Shown piece by piece: positions 10,802 through 23,033 of a stretch of DNA of 64,000 bases. Numbering within the stretch: position 1 is the stretch's first letter; each line of letters starts with the position of its first letter. The translations under genes and the position numbers were made by a program. The DNA lies in contig NDFF03000011.1 of assembly GCA_002150815.3 (NCBI GenBank), positions 773,560-837,559 of the forward strand. Reading direction: 5' to 3'. This stretch comes from Grammothele lineata. Taxonomy: Eukaryota > Basidiomycota > Agaricomycetes > Polyporales > Polyporaceae. Under the pieces are notes generated by a model that was not told the origin of the DNA, ran no database searches, and saw only the letters and a list, made by a program, of their open reading frames with translations.

Positions 10802-12950
10802 ATGCTCGCCTTCGGGATTAGGGTGGCATGGTTTTCCCTCTCCCTTGCAGGTGCGTCCTACCTTCCAATCGCGAGCGCTCTTCCACCGCCGCTTTCGCCC
10901 TGCTTACTGCGCCGCCGCTCTCCATAGGTCTGCTGAGCAGCTTCGCTGCTCTCCCCGCTTTTGCGCATGCGCTGGACGGCTACCTTATCCCTGTGCTGTA
11001 TACCCTCACCAACTTTGTACTTCAGGGTCTCTTCTGTCTCGGTGAGTTCATCCATTTGACCGAGGTGTCGAACGGAAGAGAATGACCGGACATGACGGAA
11101 GGGATGATATGGCACATGAATCCGTTCGAGATGCCTCGGGCGTTCTGCATTGGTGAGTTCTATCAGGCCGCGCTCCATGCGGCACACATCCCGATCTCCG
11201 ATTAACACCCCATGGACCCACACAAGCACAATCCTCCCTGCTCGGCCTGGCCTGGACGTCTATGGTCTCCGTCACCTCTTTCATCTGCTTTCACAATTCC
11301 ATGTCTATATTGCGGCCCTCGAGCGGAGGACCTCTTTGCCCTGCGCAATTGTACGTATTCGCGTCCTGGCATTGTCCGCTCAGCCGATGCTGATCTTACA
11401 CTAGACTTCGCCGAAGAAATAGACGATGGCACCCGGCGTACCTGCTCTTGGTGTTTATACCGCCAGCGGCGTTCGCCGCGTACCTCACGCTCGCCCTTCG
11501 GTTCAGCGCCTTTGAAACCGCAGATGGGCTAAACTGCGATGTGACAAACCCCGTGTGGTTAGTGCCAAGACGTGCTTCTTCAACTGCGGCACTGACGCAG
11601 TCTTCTGGCATACAGGATCCGTCTGTTCAGTTATGCTGGAGTAACGCTGCTCTTTGCAATCCCATCCCTCCTTCTCACAGGAGCAGCGACCATTCAGTTC
11701 CACATTCATTCGCCCCGCCACATCCGCTCTTTTGGCTCCCGACCCAACGACCAGTTCACCTCCGTTCCCCTCCGACGAAAGTCCAAGTCTCGACGCAACC
11801 ATCCATGGCAGGAAGCGAAAAGTTTCGACGACCCGCCCCTCGAGAGCGCCATGCCCCCACTCTCGCACGCCCCCACCCACGCCAGCGACGAAGCCCGCAG
11901 CCTCACCCCCTCGGGCACCATCGTCGGCGAGGCCCTCCCCACCCCTCCCGAGTCCCTCTCCTCCGCCTCCGCCCGCGCACGCATCGCCCCCGGCCGCGCC
12001 CCCGTAAGCCCGGGCGTGATCCGCCCCGGAATGCGCTACCACCTCCCCTTCCAATGGCAGCCGCCCTCCCCGCGCAGCTCTGTCGGGCGGTCCCCGCACC
12101 TGCGCGACTCCTCCGACGGCACGCAGCCCTCCGCGCGGCACACCCCGTCCCCGCTCGTGTTCGCGACGCCCGCGCCGGACGAGCAGGGCGGCGGCGGCGG
12201 CGGGCCGCACCTGATGACGGTCTCGACGACGCCCGACCTGGATGTCGCCGAGCAACGAATGTACGACGCCGCGCCGTGGCTGCGCGAAGAGAAGGCCTTC
12301 CTGCGGCACATAGAGGCCCGCGGCGGGCCCGGGCACGCGCAGGCGAAGAACGTGAAGATGCATAGAGCTCGCAGCCGGGACCGGGACCGGGACAGGAGGG
12401 ACCGGATCGGCCTTGACGACGATGACGACGGCGACGGCGACGGATATGATGACGGCGACGGCGTGGGCGGGGAGCTGCGGTGGATCCGGCACTCGAACGA
12501 ATACGCGTCGTCGGCCAAGTCCGAGCTCGAGTTCGCGCGGTCCCCCGCGCGGGACGACTTTGAGGGCGCGACGAGGCGGCCGTCGCCTGTGAATGGTGCG
12601 TCCGCTTTACCCCCACTCCTCCCCTCTCCTTCACCCGTCTCTCTTTCTTGCTGTCGGCTCGTGCTGACTTCTCGTCCGCCGTAGTTTCGACGTACGACGC
12701 GGGGCTCGCAGAACCCCCAATACCCGACCCTAGACGCCTAGTATGGCGCCTCCTCTTCTTCCAGCTACTATCCTCCGTGACCCAGATCCTCGCGACGGTC
12801 TCCTCCCTCGTCGACATGTTTGCGAGGCACCATCCCCCGATGGCGCTCGGTACGCAGCACGTCGCGTTGCTGCTGCTCGCGTGGGCGCCCTTCATCTCGT
12901 TCGGGGTGTGCCCTCGGGGTTTGCTGGGGCTGTGTAACTGGGGTCGATAG
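10802..12950 (+). CDS. Putative seven-transmembrane receptor with very long third cytoplasmic loop
   Basis: Joining exons by phase-compatible introns gives seven hydrophobic spans. TM1 (MLAFGIRVAWFSLSLAG) starts at the chosen ATG at 10802 and continues after an intron. TM2 is IPVLYTLTNFVLQGLFCL. A short exon follows with WHMNPFEMPRAFCI, then TM3 LGLAWTSMVSVTSFICF, a basic patch LLRRRNRRW, TM4 AYLLLVFIPPAAFAAYLTLA, and, after CDVTNPVW, TM5 LFSYAGVTLLFAIPSLLL. About 300 residues of Pro/Ser-rich, charged sequence (11710-12660, with an Asp/Gly-rich acidic tract near 12415-12470) separate TM5 from TM6 (RLLFFQLLSSVTQILATVSS) and TM7 (HVALLLLAWAPFISFG). Topology and short N-terminus fit a fungal GPCR. 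Neither a pheromone-receptor nor a sugar-receptor signature was recognised, so the ligand class is open. The C-tail after TM7 is very short. Confidence 0.65.
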
Positions 12951-13668
12951 CGTAGGCGTCGACCCCCTCTCTCGCTTTTGATCTCCGTGGGACTGCTCCT
13001 TTCGATGTCTTGGTATACTCTCCGCATCCCTTTTCATTCGATAGTCTTTGTCTTCTCTGTACAAATTCCCGGCTCATCTCAGTGCCCGATCCAAGCTCAC
13101 GCTCCCTCTCCAGCTCATGCTCTCATTCTCTCCTTCGCCTCTCTCTCCTGTCTCTTTTCTCTCGCATCCGTGGCTATACCCTACCGCCATACCAACCAAT
13201 GTATGAGTAATTGTGCTTCTACGTATCTCACACACGCCGTTGCTTCTCTCTAATCACTCTCCTCTCCCCTCTCCTCTCCTCCCACTACGCGCATATCGTC
13301 CTGCCGCCCGTGCGCCGCTTCGTCCTTACCACCCCGCTTATCCTCTCCCCAACCTCTCCCTCTCCTGTTGGCACCGTCGCCGTCGAAAGCTCTGGATACG
13401 CTAAGACGGGTGTGTTTGTACTGTAGTTGTACGGCTGGTCACTCGCGCGCATTGGCGTTGGATGGAAGAAAAAAGTCTTAAATCTCTACCTCGTTTGACA
13501 GAGTGTTGCGCCGCTCTCACGAGTCCCTCGGGAGAACAAGGGCTCCAGCAGCCACGCAAAGAACCCAAAATGTGTGTGAACGCAAGAATGCAATCAAAGA
13601 CGCGAGAGCAAAAACGATGATACAAGCAACGACGGAGGGTACTGTACTATACATAACTGCATCCAAAC
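12951..13668. other. Convergent intergenic region, pyrimidine-rich
   Basis: Between the stops of the 7TM gene and the CBS gene. The plus strand from about 13060 to 13360 is strongly C/T-rich (repeated CTCTC tracts), consistent with a 3' untranslated region. No gene seen. Confidence 0.6.
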
Positions 13669-14732
13669 CTAGAACCCGCGGCGCGAGACGAAGTTCTGCA
13701 AGCCAGGTCCCCGTCAGCACTGTGCGCGCCAGAACCCCGAGCGAGCACAAGGCCCGGGCCTCGTGGTCCTCGGAGATGGACACGGAGCATTTGGCCGTGT
13801 CCGTGTCCACCACCGAACCTCTGGCCTCGATGGTTCGCAGGAGGGAAAGGGGATGCTCACCTCGACGTCGTGGGGTGTGACGACCCCAAGGACAAATTTG
13901 CGGTCGTAGTCTGTGACGATGGCGAAGATGTTGTTCGCCAGGAAAGCCTCGAGCTCTGCCAATGGGGTGGAGGGCGTGATGATCGTGTAGGGCGTCGCTG
14001 CGGTCCGCTTGAATCGGGACATGTACTTGTTCACCTTGTCGTCCTGCCAGAGGGGGGCGCGGCCGTCCAGAGATCAGGATTGGAAATCCGAAAGTCGGAA
14101 GGGGGGGGGGGCGGCGGGAGAGGGGGATCGTCCGCGCGCAGTGAGAGGAAGCGTCTCCGTTCAGCATAACGCCTTGCCTAGTGCCGGAACGGGGGAGAGA
14201 CTCACAGGGCTCGCCTCGCCGGCTTCCCACTTGGACTTGAGCACGGCGACGTCGATGTATCCCAGCGGTTTCCGCTTCCGGTCGAGAACCCTAGCAACGC
14301 ATATTGCGAGAAGGCGCGGGCATAGGGGAGGAAGGGGACTGCGCGTCAGCAAGCGAGTTCCGTCTTTCCCTCCCCATTCAATAACACCGAGTGGGCCGCC
14401 CGCCTCCCGGGCCCGAGAGAATGAAATACGCGTCCACGCGCAGCTTGTGGGACGCGCCAGAACGAGGCGTTGCGGAGATAAGACACTCACGGTATGTGTG
14501 AAAAGTCGCGTTCGTACGCCATCTCGATCGCGCGCGAGATGGCCTCGTCTGCGGGGAGCGCAAATGCCGGGGGTAATTGGAGGTCCTACGCACGGGATAT
14601 GGCCGAGACATGTAAGCCTTTCGAGTTGGGTTACGGCTAGAGACTTGGGTGCGCGCTGACCTCTACGACCGCTCCGCGGAACTTGTCGCCACCAAGTGGC
14701 TGAACCAGACCATTGGGTGTTGTAACGGCCAT
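13669..14732 (-). CDS. CBS-domain protein
   Basis: Small protein made of a CBS pair. Starting from the ATG at 14730-14732, the exons give MAVTTPNGLVQPLGGDKF; then DLQLPPAFALPADEAISRAI followed by MAYERDFSHIP; then VLDRKRKPLGYIDVAVLKSK; then KYMSRFKRTAATPYTIITPS, LAELEAFLANNIFAIVTDYD and VLGVVTPHDVE. A tiny last exon ends FVSRRGF before the stop at 13669-13671. CBS domains bind adenosine nucleotides and act as energy or ligand sensors, usually in the cytosol. Nothing is fused to the pair, so its partner is unknown. An 11-G run at 14101-14111 lies in one intron. The gene is divergent from RPN1 with under 400 bases between starts. Confidence 0.8.
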
Positions 14733-15126
14733 CTCCCTCAATCGAGGACCAGAAAGAACGAATATCCAAGGGGTAGGAAGGGGAAGGGCCGGGCGTCGAC
14801 TGAAAGCGTCCCGGGGACGTGCAGCGGGTTTTAAGAGACAAGGCGCGTCGAGACCTGGATCAGGCCATCCTCGGTCGTGCAATACACAGAATCGCTTCAT
14901 CGCCCGCCATTTCTGCTGCCTCGGCTTTCTCCGACTGAATCCGGGGTTAGTCACGTGGACCAGTTCCTGTTATAGCGTGTTTCGAGTACCGGGAAACGCG
15001 TAATTCGGTTGACCCTAAATCGAGGTTGGCGAGACGTGCACTGACGCGTCGCGTCTGAGCATCTCAGCGCGGGCCTCGCAAGCTCTCGGTCCTTAGTCCT
15101 TTACCTCTCCTCTCCCTCCGCTTGCC
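14733..15126. promoter_or_regulatory. Divergent promoter, CBS gene / RPN1
   Basis: A 394-base spacer between two divergent starts. It contains an E-box palindrome CACGTG at 14952-14957 and ACGCGT-type motifs near 14997 and 15045. No proteasome-associated PACE element was noticed. The functional meaning of these short motifs is unproven. Confidence 0.45.
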
Positions 15127-18100
15127 ATGCCTGACCCCACGCAACTTGCTATTCCCGTGCCTTCGGAGGACCCGAAGAAGAAGAAGCAGGAAGAGAAACC
15201 GGAGGACGCAAAGGATGCTGCCGCCAAGAAGAAGGAGGAGGAGAAGGAGGGCGAGGAACTCGTGCGTACATCCCTGTGACTGCAGCCAGTCTCCGCTCAC
15301 ACTGGACACATCGTAGTCGGAAGAGGATCTCCAGCTTAAGAACGAGTTGGAGATGCTCATTGAACGTCTTCGGGTAAGTTCACCATGTCTCTCTGGATTA
15401 GAACGCGTACTAACTCTCGATGTGGCTTATGCTAGGAACCCAACACTGAGCTCTACCGGCCTGCGCTAGAGACTCTTAGGACCCTCATTAGAACATCTAC
15501 GTCTTCCATGACCTCCGTCCCTAAACCTCTCAAATTCCTCCACCCTCATTACCCCGATCTGCAGTCATTGTATGAGACATGGCCCGCGTCTGAAAACAAG
15601 GTGGGCACGCTCTCAACTCTTAGGATCACGAATTGCAGCTGATGCAGAATTGCAGAGTCTCTTCGCAGATATCTTGTCTGTTCTGGCGATGACATATTCT
15701 GACACGCAACCCCGAGGCACCCTCCGCTACCGCCTACTCTCCGCTTCCCTCAGTCCTTCATCACCACTATCCGAACCTGGCTCATGGGGACACGAGTATG
15801 TACGACACTTGGCTGCAGAGCTCGGCGAGGAATACAGCTCGCGTGAATTCGACGAGGCAGGAGTAGAGAAAGAATCGGAGGAGAACAAGGTGCCGGGCAC
15901 TGTGGAAGACCTCCGTGCGCTTGCCCTGCAGTGCGCCACGTTCCTCTTGCAACATAACGCTGAGCCGGACGCGGTGGATCTGCTTGAGGAGTTGGAGATC
16001 GTGGACAAGATTGTGGATCTAGTGGACGAGAACACGTACGAACGTGTATGTCAGTACATGATTCGGTGAGTGGCTTGTGAGGCAGTTGCGGCCATGGTCC
16101 TGACTTTCCTCAGATGCGTGAACCTTCTTCCCCCACCAGACGACCTCTCCTTCCTTCGCACAGCGCATAGCATATACGCTAAGCACAACAAGTTCCCCCA
16201 AGCGCTTTCCCTCTCAATACGTCTTGGCGACCCCGATCTCATTCGTGCAGACTTCCATGCCCCCGCGAATCCTAGCATGAAGAAGCAGCTTGCGTTCATC
16301 CTTGCACGTGCACAGGTACCGAAGGAGTGGCTGGAGAACTCGGAAGATGGTATGGACGATGGAGACTCCGAGCTTCCAGAAGATCTTCTCGACTGCCTGA
16401 GTAACACCCGCCTCAGCGCACAGTTCAAGGAGTTCGGAAAGGAGTTGAACGTCTTGGAGCCTAAGAGTTTGGAGGATGTCTACAAGTCACATCTGGAGAA
16501 CACAAGTACGCCTTTCGCTCGATTGTACTATAGCCACCAGATCTGACGTGGTTTGCAGGATCAACAGCGACCAATGTCGACTCCGCGAAGGCCAACCTTG
16601 CCGGTACATTCGTCAACGCTTTTGTCAATGCTGGATTTGGCAACGAAAAGCTTATGGCGAAGGCGGACGAGGGCGGCAGCTGGGTGTACAAGAACAAGGA
16701 CCACGGCATGCTCAGCGCCTCCGCAAGTCTCGGGCTTAGTCTTCTCTGGGACACCGATGAGGGACTGAGCCAGGTCGACAAGTACACCTACTCGCCTGAA
16801 GAGCACATCAAGTCCGGTGCGCTCCTCGCCTTCGGTATCCTGAACTGCGGTGTGCGTACGGAGGCGGACGCGGCCCTTGCGCTACTTGGCGAATACGTTG
16901 AGAACAAATCGGCGTCGCTCAAGATATCTGCCATCGTGGGCCTCGGGCTGGCGTATGTTGGTGCGCAGCGGAGTGATATCATGGACATCCTCCTACCGCT
17001 CGTAGCGGACGATGGCGTGTCGATGGAGATTGCATCGCTAGCAGCCCTAGCACTCGGCTTTATCTTCGTTGGCAGCGCCAACGGCGAGATTGCGAGCACG
17101 ATCCTGCAGACACTCATGGAGCGAGAAGACAAGCAGCTCGACGAGAAGTGGGCGCGGTTTATGGCTCTCGGCCTCGGTTTACTCTACCTCGGTATGTTCC
17201 TGTTCCCGTATGAAGGTACCTGTTCGCTCATACAGTCATGGCCATAGGTGTACAGGAGGGCTCGGATGCTACAATCGCCACTCTTAAGGCGATCGAGCAT
17301 CAAATCTCTCAAACGGCAGTCATCATGGTCGACATGTGCTCATTCGCGGGCACAGGCAACGTACTCAAAGTCCAGGAGCTCCTGCACTACTGTGACGATC
17401 ATATCGACAAGTCACCAAAGGAGAAGAAGGACGACAAGGACACGACGCCCGAGGAACCTCCCAAGGACGACACGTTCCAAGCGTTCGCCGTCCTTGGTAT
17501 TGCGCTCGTGGCGATGGGCGAAGAAATAGGCTCTGAGATGTCATTGCGGCAATTCAACCACCTCGTACGTTTTCGTTCATGTCTTGTCGTATACTCTCGC
17601 TGAACCGCGGACTGCGTTCAGATGCATTACGGCGAGCCCATCATTCGGAAAGCAGTTCCCCTCGCACTCGGCCTCGTTAGCGCGTCGAATCCTCAGCTGC
17701 CCATCATGGACACCCTCTCCAAGTACAGCCACGACAACGACCTGCAGGTCGCGCTCAACGCGATCTTCGCAATGGGCCTCATCGGTGCGGGCACGAACAA
17801 TGCACGTCTCGGGCAAATGCTCCGCCAGCTCGCGGGCTACTACTACAAGGAGCCCGACTGCCTGTTCATGGTCCGCATCGCCCAGGGCCTGGTCAACATG
17901 GGCAAGGGCACTATCACCATCAACCCCTTCTTCTCGGACCGGTCGATCATGAGCCGCACGGCAGTCGCGGGCCTCCTCGCGACCCTGACCGCGTTTACGG
18001 ACGCCAAGGGCTGTAAGTCGTCAACCCCGCTCCTCTCCGTGCGTCTTCCCGTGCTGACCCCCCTCGCTCGCTCCAGTCATCCTCGACCGGTACCACTGGA

Positions 18101-18396
18101 TGCTCTACTTCCTCGTGCCGTCCATGTACCCGCGCTTCCTGATGACGCTCGACGAGGAGCTGAACAACATCCCCGTGACGGTGCGGGTCGGGCAGGCGGT
18201 CGACGTCGTGGGCCAGGCGGGCAAGCCGCGCACGATCTCGGGCTTCCAGACGCACTCGACGCCCGTGCGGCTCGGGACGACCGAGCGCGCGGAGCTCGCG
18301 ACGGAGGAGTTCATCCCCTTCGCGCACGTCCTCGAGGGATTCGTCATCCTCCAGAAGAACCCCGGCTGGGAGAAGGAGGACAAAATGGACGTCTGA
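15127..18396 (+). CDS. RPN1: 26S proteasome regulatory subunit RPN1
   Basis: Non-ATPase base subunit of the 19S particle and a docking platform for ubiquitin shuttles. The ATG at 15127 gives [20 protein letters not shown] with a Lys/Glu-rich N-terminus (residues 10-45), typical of RPN1. Conserved segments follow in order: [45 protein letters not shown], [50 protein letters not shown] and [11 protein letters not shown]. The PC-repeat toroid comes next, with [18 protein letters not shown] and [16 protein letters not shown]. The C-terminal region has [20 protein letters not shown] and ends at EDKMDV. About eight short introns. The exon sum (around 900 residues) matches the family. Intact as far as can be read. 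Confidence 0.97.
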
Positions 18397-18761
18397 GCTG
18401 TGAGCGATCGAATGCGCGTGCGCGAGGGGGGTGCCGGACCCGTACTGTAGAACACACTGCTTTCGCTGTATACGCTGTAATTCATTTTCCTTTCGTGTTC
18501 CTTGAAAGGCGTGGTGGATGCGTGAAGGCCGCTAGGGAGTCGCGGCCTTCGAATCTGTGAAGTACTGCATCCACGCAGTTAGGCGTGTCTTCCACCAGGC
18601 TATGTTTCTTTAGACATTCTACATTGGGGGCGCACATTAAGCCACAGCCCTCTAACCCATTATCGGTACACCACGAAATCGCTTCTATACGCTATAAAAT
18701 GTACTCCCCGTCAACAGGATGCCGTAGGGCGAGGCTAGTATACCCGATGTCACTCGCTCGA
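18397..18761. other. Convergent intergenic region
   Basis: A 365-base 3' spacer between RPN1 and the minus-strand HyuA-DUF917 gene. No gene or repeat seen. Confidence 0.6.
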
Positions 18762-21700
18762 CTACGCACTCGCGTACTCCTTCACAACGCTCGCAGGGTC
18801 CCTGTAGGACGCCACAGGGACGAAAGGAACGTCTGTAAGGCTGCACGTGCATCTCTGTCAGTTTCCCCTCCTGCGACACGACCTCGAGGTGGATACTCAC
18901 TCGAACGCCTCAGGGCCGCCCGACTGCAAGCCCTCCTTCGTGTTCCAGAGCGGGTGGCCCGCGAGGGCCATGACGGTGACGCGCAGGCCGTAACGGTACT
19001 CGGGCGTGCCGAGCGCGGCGCCGTTCTGCGAGTCGAGCACGGAGATGAGGTCCGGCACCGTCGTGTAGATCTACGGACGAAGGAGGTGGGGCCGTCAGCA
19101 CCCCAGCCATCATCTACAGAGTCGTATATAATATAATTCACGCACCTTCTTCTCGCCGCCGGGAGTCTTGATGTACGCGTAGATATTCTCGTTCTGGAAC
19201 GGGATCACCAGCCTGTCCTCCGCCCCGCACTTGATCAGCTGCGCCGCCGCGCCCGGCTCCCCATCCTCCTCCTCGTCCTCCCGGAGCGGCGCGATCGTGA
19301 CCTCTCCCCACGTAAAGCCCGCCCTGACCTCCCTCTGCACGTCCACGATCTTGCCCACGAACAGGCACGCGCCGTTCTGGAGCTCGAGGATCGCGCGGGG
19401 GATGCCCTTGAGGTCGTTATCGCGCCTGCAGCGCGCGACGGCGCGCCCGATGCGCCACGCCTGCGAGACGCTGTGCGGGACGCCGTACGCGGCGAGGATC
19501 TTGCGCGGGAGCGGGGCGCCCGCGACGCCGGACTTGGACCCCATCTCGGTCGTCGCGGCGCGCAGGATCGTCTCGACTGCGAACCTGTTGCGGGCGGAGG
19601 GGAGGACCTGACGTGTGGGGAAGGGGGCGGGGGCGGGGGCGGGGAAGAGACAACGTGCATCAGCGTCGAGCATCGGCATGACGGTCTCCCGCGGCGCGCA
19701 GAGCTTCCATGCCCCCGCACGAGCGAGCGGGCGGGCGGTGGGGCCGCCGCGGGACGGGAGAGGCAACGGGGCCGACACTTACGAGAGTACTGCCTATGCC
19801 GTCAGAGATGGCGCACGGCCAGAGGCTGTTCGGCAGCCCGTACACGCCCGGCAACCTAAGCAGCGCAAGCGCCGTCGCGTGAACGTCAGCATTAGCACCC
19901 GGCTTTCAGCGCGCCCGGGGTCGTCGGGAGCGAACAGCAGCGCCGGCGGCTACGCACTTTTGGTACATCTGCAACGCCCAAGGGCAATCGCGCGACTCAG
20001 TCAGTTAGGAGCTAGCCTCACGGGCGGGCGCGGAGGCCGAACAAAGGCACGCACCCTGGGGTAGGCGCGGCCCATGAGGTCGCAGTCCATGACGGTCTTA
20101 CCCGTCTCGGCGGCGACGAGGAAGGGCTGCACGCCGTTGCCGCCCCCGATCTCGTTCGAGATGAAGCCTGTAAAGTCGCTGACGCCCATGTACTTCACGA
20201 GAGCGCGCGCGGCACCGGGGATCTCGTCTCCGCCTTGCAGACGCTCCAGCTGTCCGTTTCACAGTGGTGAGCTAATTATCTAAAGCGACAGACGAGACAG
20301 AACTTACAGCAACAGTGGGCGAGCCCTGATGTAGTAGCGTCAATGCGGGATCGGTGGTAAACGTACGACATGCACATACCATGAAACCACAGCGGATGAA
20401 AAGATCATCCTCGGGGACGTCGTCGGGGTCAACGACCTGCGTAATATCAGCTCCACGAACCGCGGTGCGCAGGTAAGAAGAGCTCACAAGAATCTCCTTG
20501 CCCTCGCGCAACGCCTGCCTCGACATCAAGAACGGCGGGTACGACGACCCGCCCCCTCCCGTGCCCAGAATCGCACAGCCCTCCGCGATCCACTCTACGC
20601 CCCACGCCCAAAAATCAGAATCAGCACACACACTCCATCCCACAATCCACAAGGCCCAAAGGCACCCACCAAGGTCGACCTCCGACAGCTTCCACTGCCT
20701 ATTCGGCAGAATCGTCGGCCTATACGCCTCGATATCGACGCTCGCCTCCGCGAGCCCGCTGCCCTCCGCCGCCTCCGCCGCGTTCGTGAGCGCCTTCTCG
20801 CCCTCGCCGTCCGCGTGCGCGTCCTCGGCGAGCGCCGCGTCCTCCGCGCCGTCAACGGTCGCGACGGCCTGCGGGGCGAGGTCGCCCGCGGCCTTGACCA
20901 TGATGCGCGTCGCTTGGTTCGTGACGTACTGCGGGGAAGGGAAGGGCGGGGGGTCGGGGTCGGTGGATCAGCCACGAGTCCTCGGAGCGCGAGGAGAACG
21001 GAGGGAAGAGCAAAGAAAAGAAGGAGGGCAAGGAAAGCGAGGAAGGGGCCGCAACGCACCTGCACGGGTATGTTCGCCACTTCGACGATGCGCGTCGAGC
21101 TGGGGTCCGCGCCGGCGGCGACGGCCTTGGCCACCGCCTGCGTCTTGATCTCCTCGATCACGTCGTGGACGTTACGCCCCGCGAGGATCTCGATTGTGTC
21201 GATCTCGCCCGCGACTACCACCACGAAAGTAGCCTAATTAGCCTGGCTCCGCGACTACGAAAGCGAGAAGAGGGCGTACCTTTGGCCATGGCGGCGCCGA
21301 CGGCATTGGCAACGCCGAAGTAGGGCGGGCGGATGATCTCCTTCACGCCGGCGAGGGTGTCTGGGGAGATGATACTACCACCGCCGACGAGGAGCACGGT
21401 GATGTCCTCGGGAGACGTCTTCATCCTAGTGTGCCTATTAGTTGAAGTTCTAAGTTTAAAGAAGCGAAGAGACATACTTGTCGATGATATTTTCGAGGAG
21501 CTTCTTGATCCTCTGCATACCCTGGGCGACCGTGTCTTCGCTCACGTCCGCCACTCGCGCCTTGTCGCCCAGCTCAGCACGCCCACTCGCCACGATCAGG
21601 TCCGTCGTGGTCAGCACCTCTCCCCCAAACACACGCGCGTCCCGAGTCAGGTTGTACCCAACCGACTCGGGCCCGACAGCCACCCGCCCCGCCTCGTTCG

Positions 21701-23033
21701 TATGCACGACGGACCCGCCACCCAGTGCGATGGACTGCACGTCCGCCATCGCAAAGTTCGTCCGCACCCCGCCGACCTCGATGAACGACGCCGCCTGCCT
21801 CGGGAACCCCGACGGAAGCAGCACACCCACATCCGACGTCGTCCCCCCAACGTCCACCACAATCGTCGACTTTCCCTTCTCGCCCCCCGCCCCGTCCCCG
21901 GCGCTCCTCGTCCTATCGTCCAACCCCGCAAGGAACGCGGCCCCGCGCATCGAGTTCGTCGGGCCCGACGCGAACGTGCGGATGGGCAGGCGCGCGGCGG
22001 ACGCGGCGGTGGTGAGCGTGCCGTCGTTCTGGGTGAGGAAGAGCGGGCAGGACAGGGAGAGCGCGCGCATGGCGGCCTGGAAGCCGCGGATGGTGCGCTG
22101 GGCGAAGGTGAGGATCGCGGCGTTGAGGATCGACGCGTTTTCGCGCTCGAGCAGGCCCACTTGGCCGACTGCGAGCATCGTAGAGCCGACCGGAACAGCG
22201 GCGGGTGCGGAGGTCAGACAGAGTGCGGAGGAAGAAGCTGAAAAGGGAGTGGACGTGCCTTCCTTGGAGCAAACGATGTTCGCGGAAGGCCCGAGCTCGC
22301 GCGCGACGATGGCGCGTGCGCGGCCCTCGTGCTTGTCCTCGTTGTCGAGGGTAGAGTAGATACCAGTCAAGACGACCTACAGGTGACGTCAGAGACAGCC
22401 CGCGTGCCCGTCCACCGAAGCATGGAACCGTAGAACCGGCGTACGTTTTTGAGACCCTTTTGTTTGATGATGGCGCACTGCTCGACGAGCTGCTCTTCGC
22501 TCAATGGGCGGATCTCCTTCCCGTCAACTGGGTGCTTTCTGAGCGTTCAGATCGGGGTGAAACAGTGCATGTGTGCGTACTTTCAAAGCCACCGTCGACA
22601 TAGCCGACGTGCCCCTCGGTGAGAACTCGGAGGGGCTTGGGGAAGTCGATGAACGGGGGGCACTGGCGGGTGTAGGGCCCGCAGAGACGGACGACGGCGA
22701 CCTTTGCGAGCCGGCGTGCGTCGGCCTCGAGGACGGCGTTGATGAATGCGGTGGTGCCGATGCTAACCGAGGCGACTTCGGAGGGGGAGACGGATGCGAG
22801 CTTGAGAACCTCGCGGACGGCATTTTCGATACCTTTGGAGACATCGGTCGTCGTGGGTGCTTTGTAGTGGGAAAGAACGCCACGACCGGGCTCGTGGAGG
22901 CGAGTCACGTCGATGAGGACACCGTCGGTGTTGGTACCTGCGATGGGGGCACGGGCCGGGTGAGGATGCATATGACGTCGTGCCCGGGAGCATTGAAGGG
23001 CGCACCTCCGACGTCGACGCCAATGCGAAGCAT
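18762..23033 (-). CDS. HyuA hydantoinase/oxoprolinase fused to DUF917 (paralogue 1)
   Basis: Large two-part enzyme, about 970-1000 residues over many short introns. The ATG at 23031-23033 gives MLRIGVDVGG and, after an intron, TNTDGVLIDVTRLHEPG, the actin-fold phosphate-1 loop of ATP-dependent hydantoinases. Next are VSIGTTAFINAVLEAD, a second half with GQVGLLERENASILNAAILT, FASGPTNSMRGAAFLAGLDD and phosphate-2 VVDVGGTTSDVGVLLPSGF. From about 20600 downward the DUF917 (S-Me-THD) part begins with WIAEGCAILGTGGGGSSYPP and continues through FISNEIGGGNGVQPFLVAA, VMDCDLMGRAYP and YGVPHSVSQAWRIGRA. The stop is at 18762-18764 after EYASA. Known families: ATP-dependent ring opening of hydantoin-like lactams, and a DUF917 member acting on S-methyl-thiohydantoin. 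The actual substrate is inferred only. Intact, and closely similar to the plus-strand gene at 29501. Confidence 0.9.

Noticed and set aside
10479..11045. 188-codon plus-strand frame as start of the membrane-protein gene
   Set aside because: It is out of frame with the transmembrane spans; the phase-correct exon begins with the ATG at 10802.
11503..13027. Long minus-strand frames opposite the 7TM gene
   Set aside because: Shadow of a GC-rich coding loop; the plus strand has phase-consistent splice joins.
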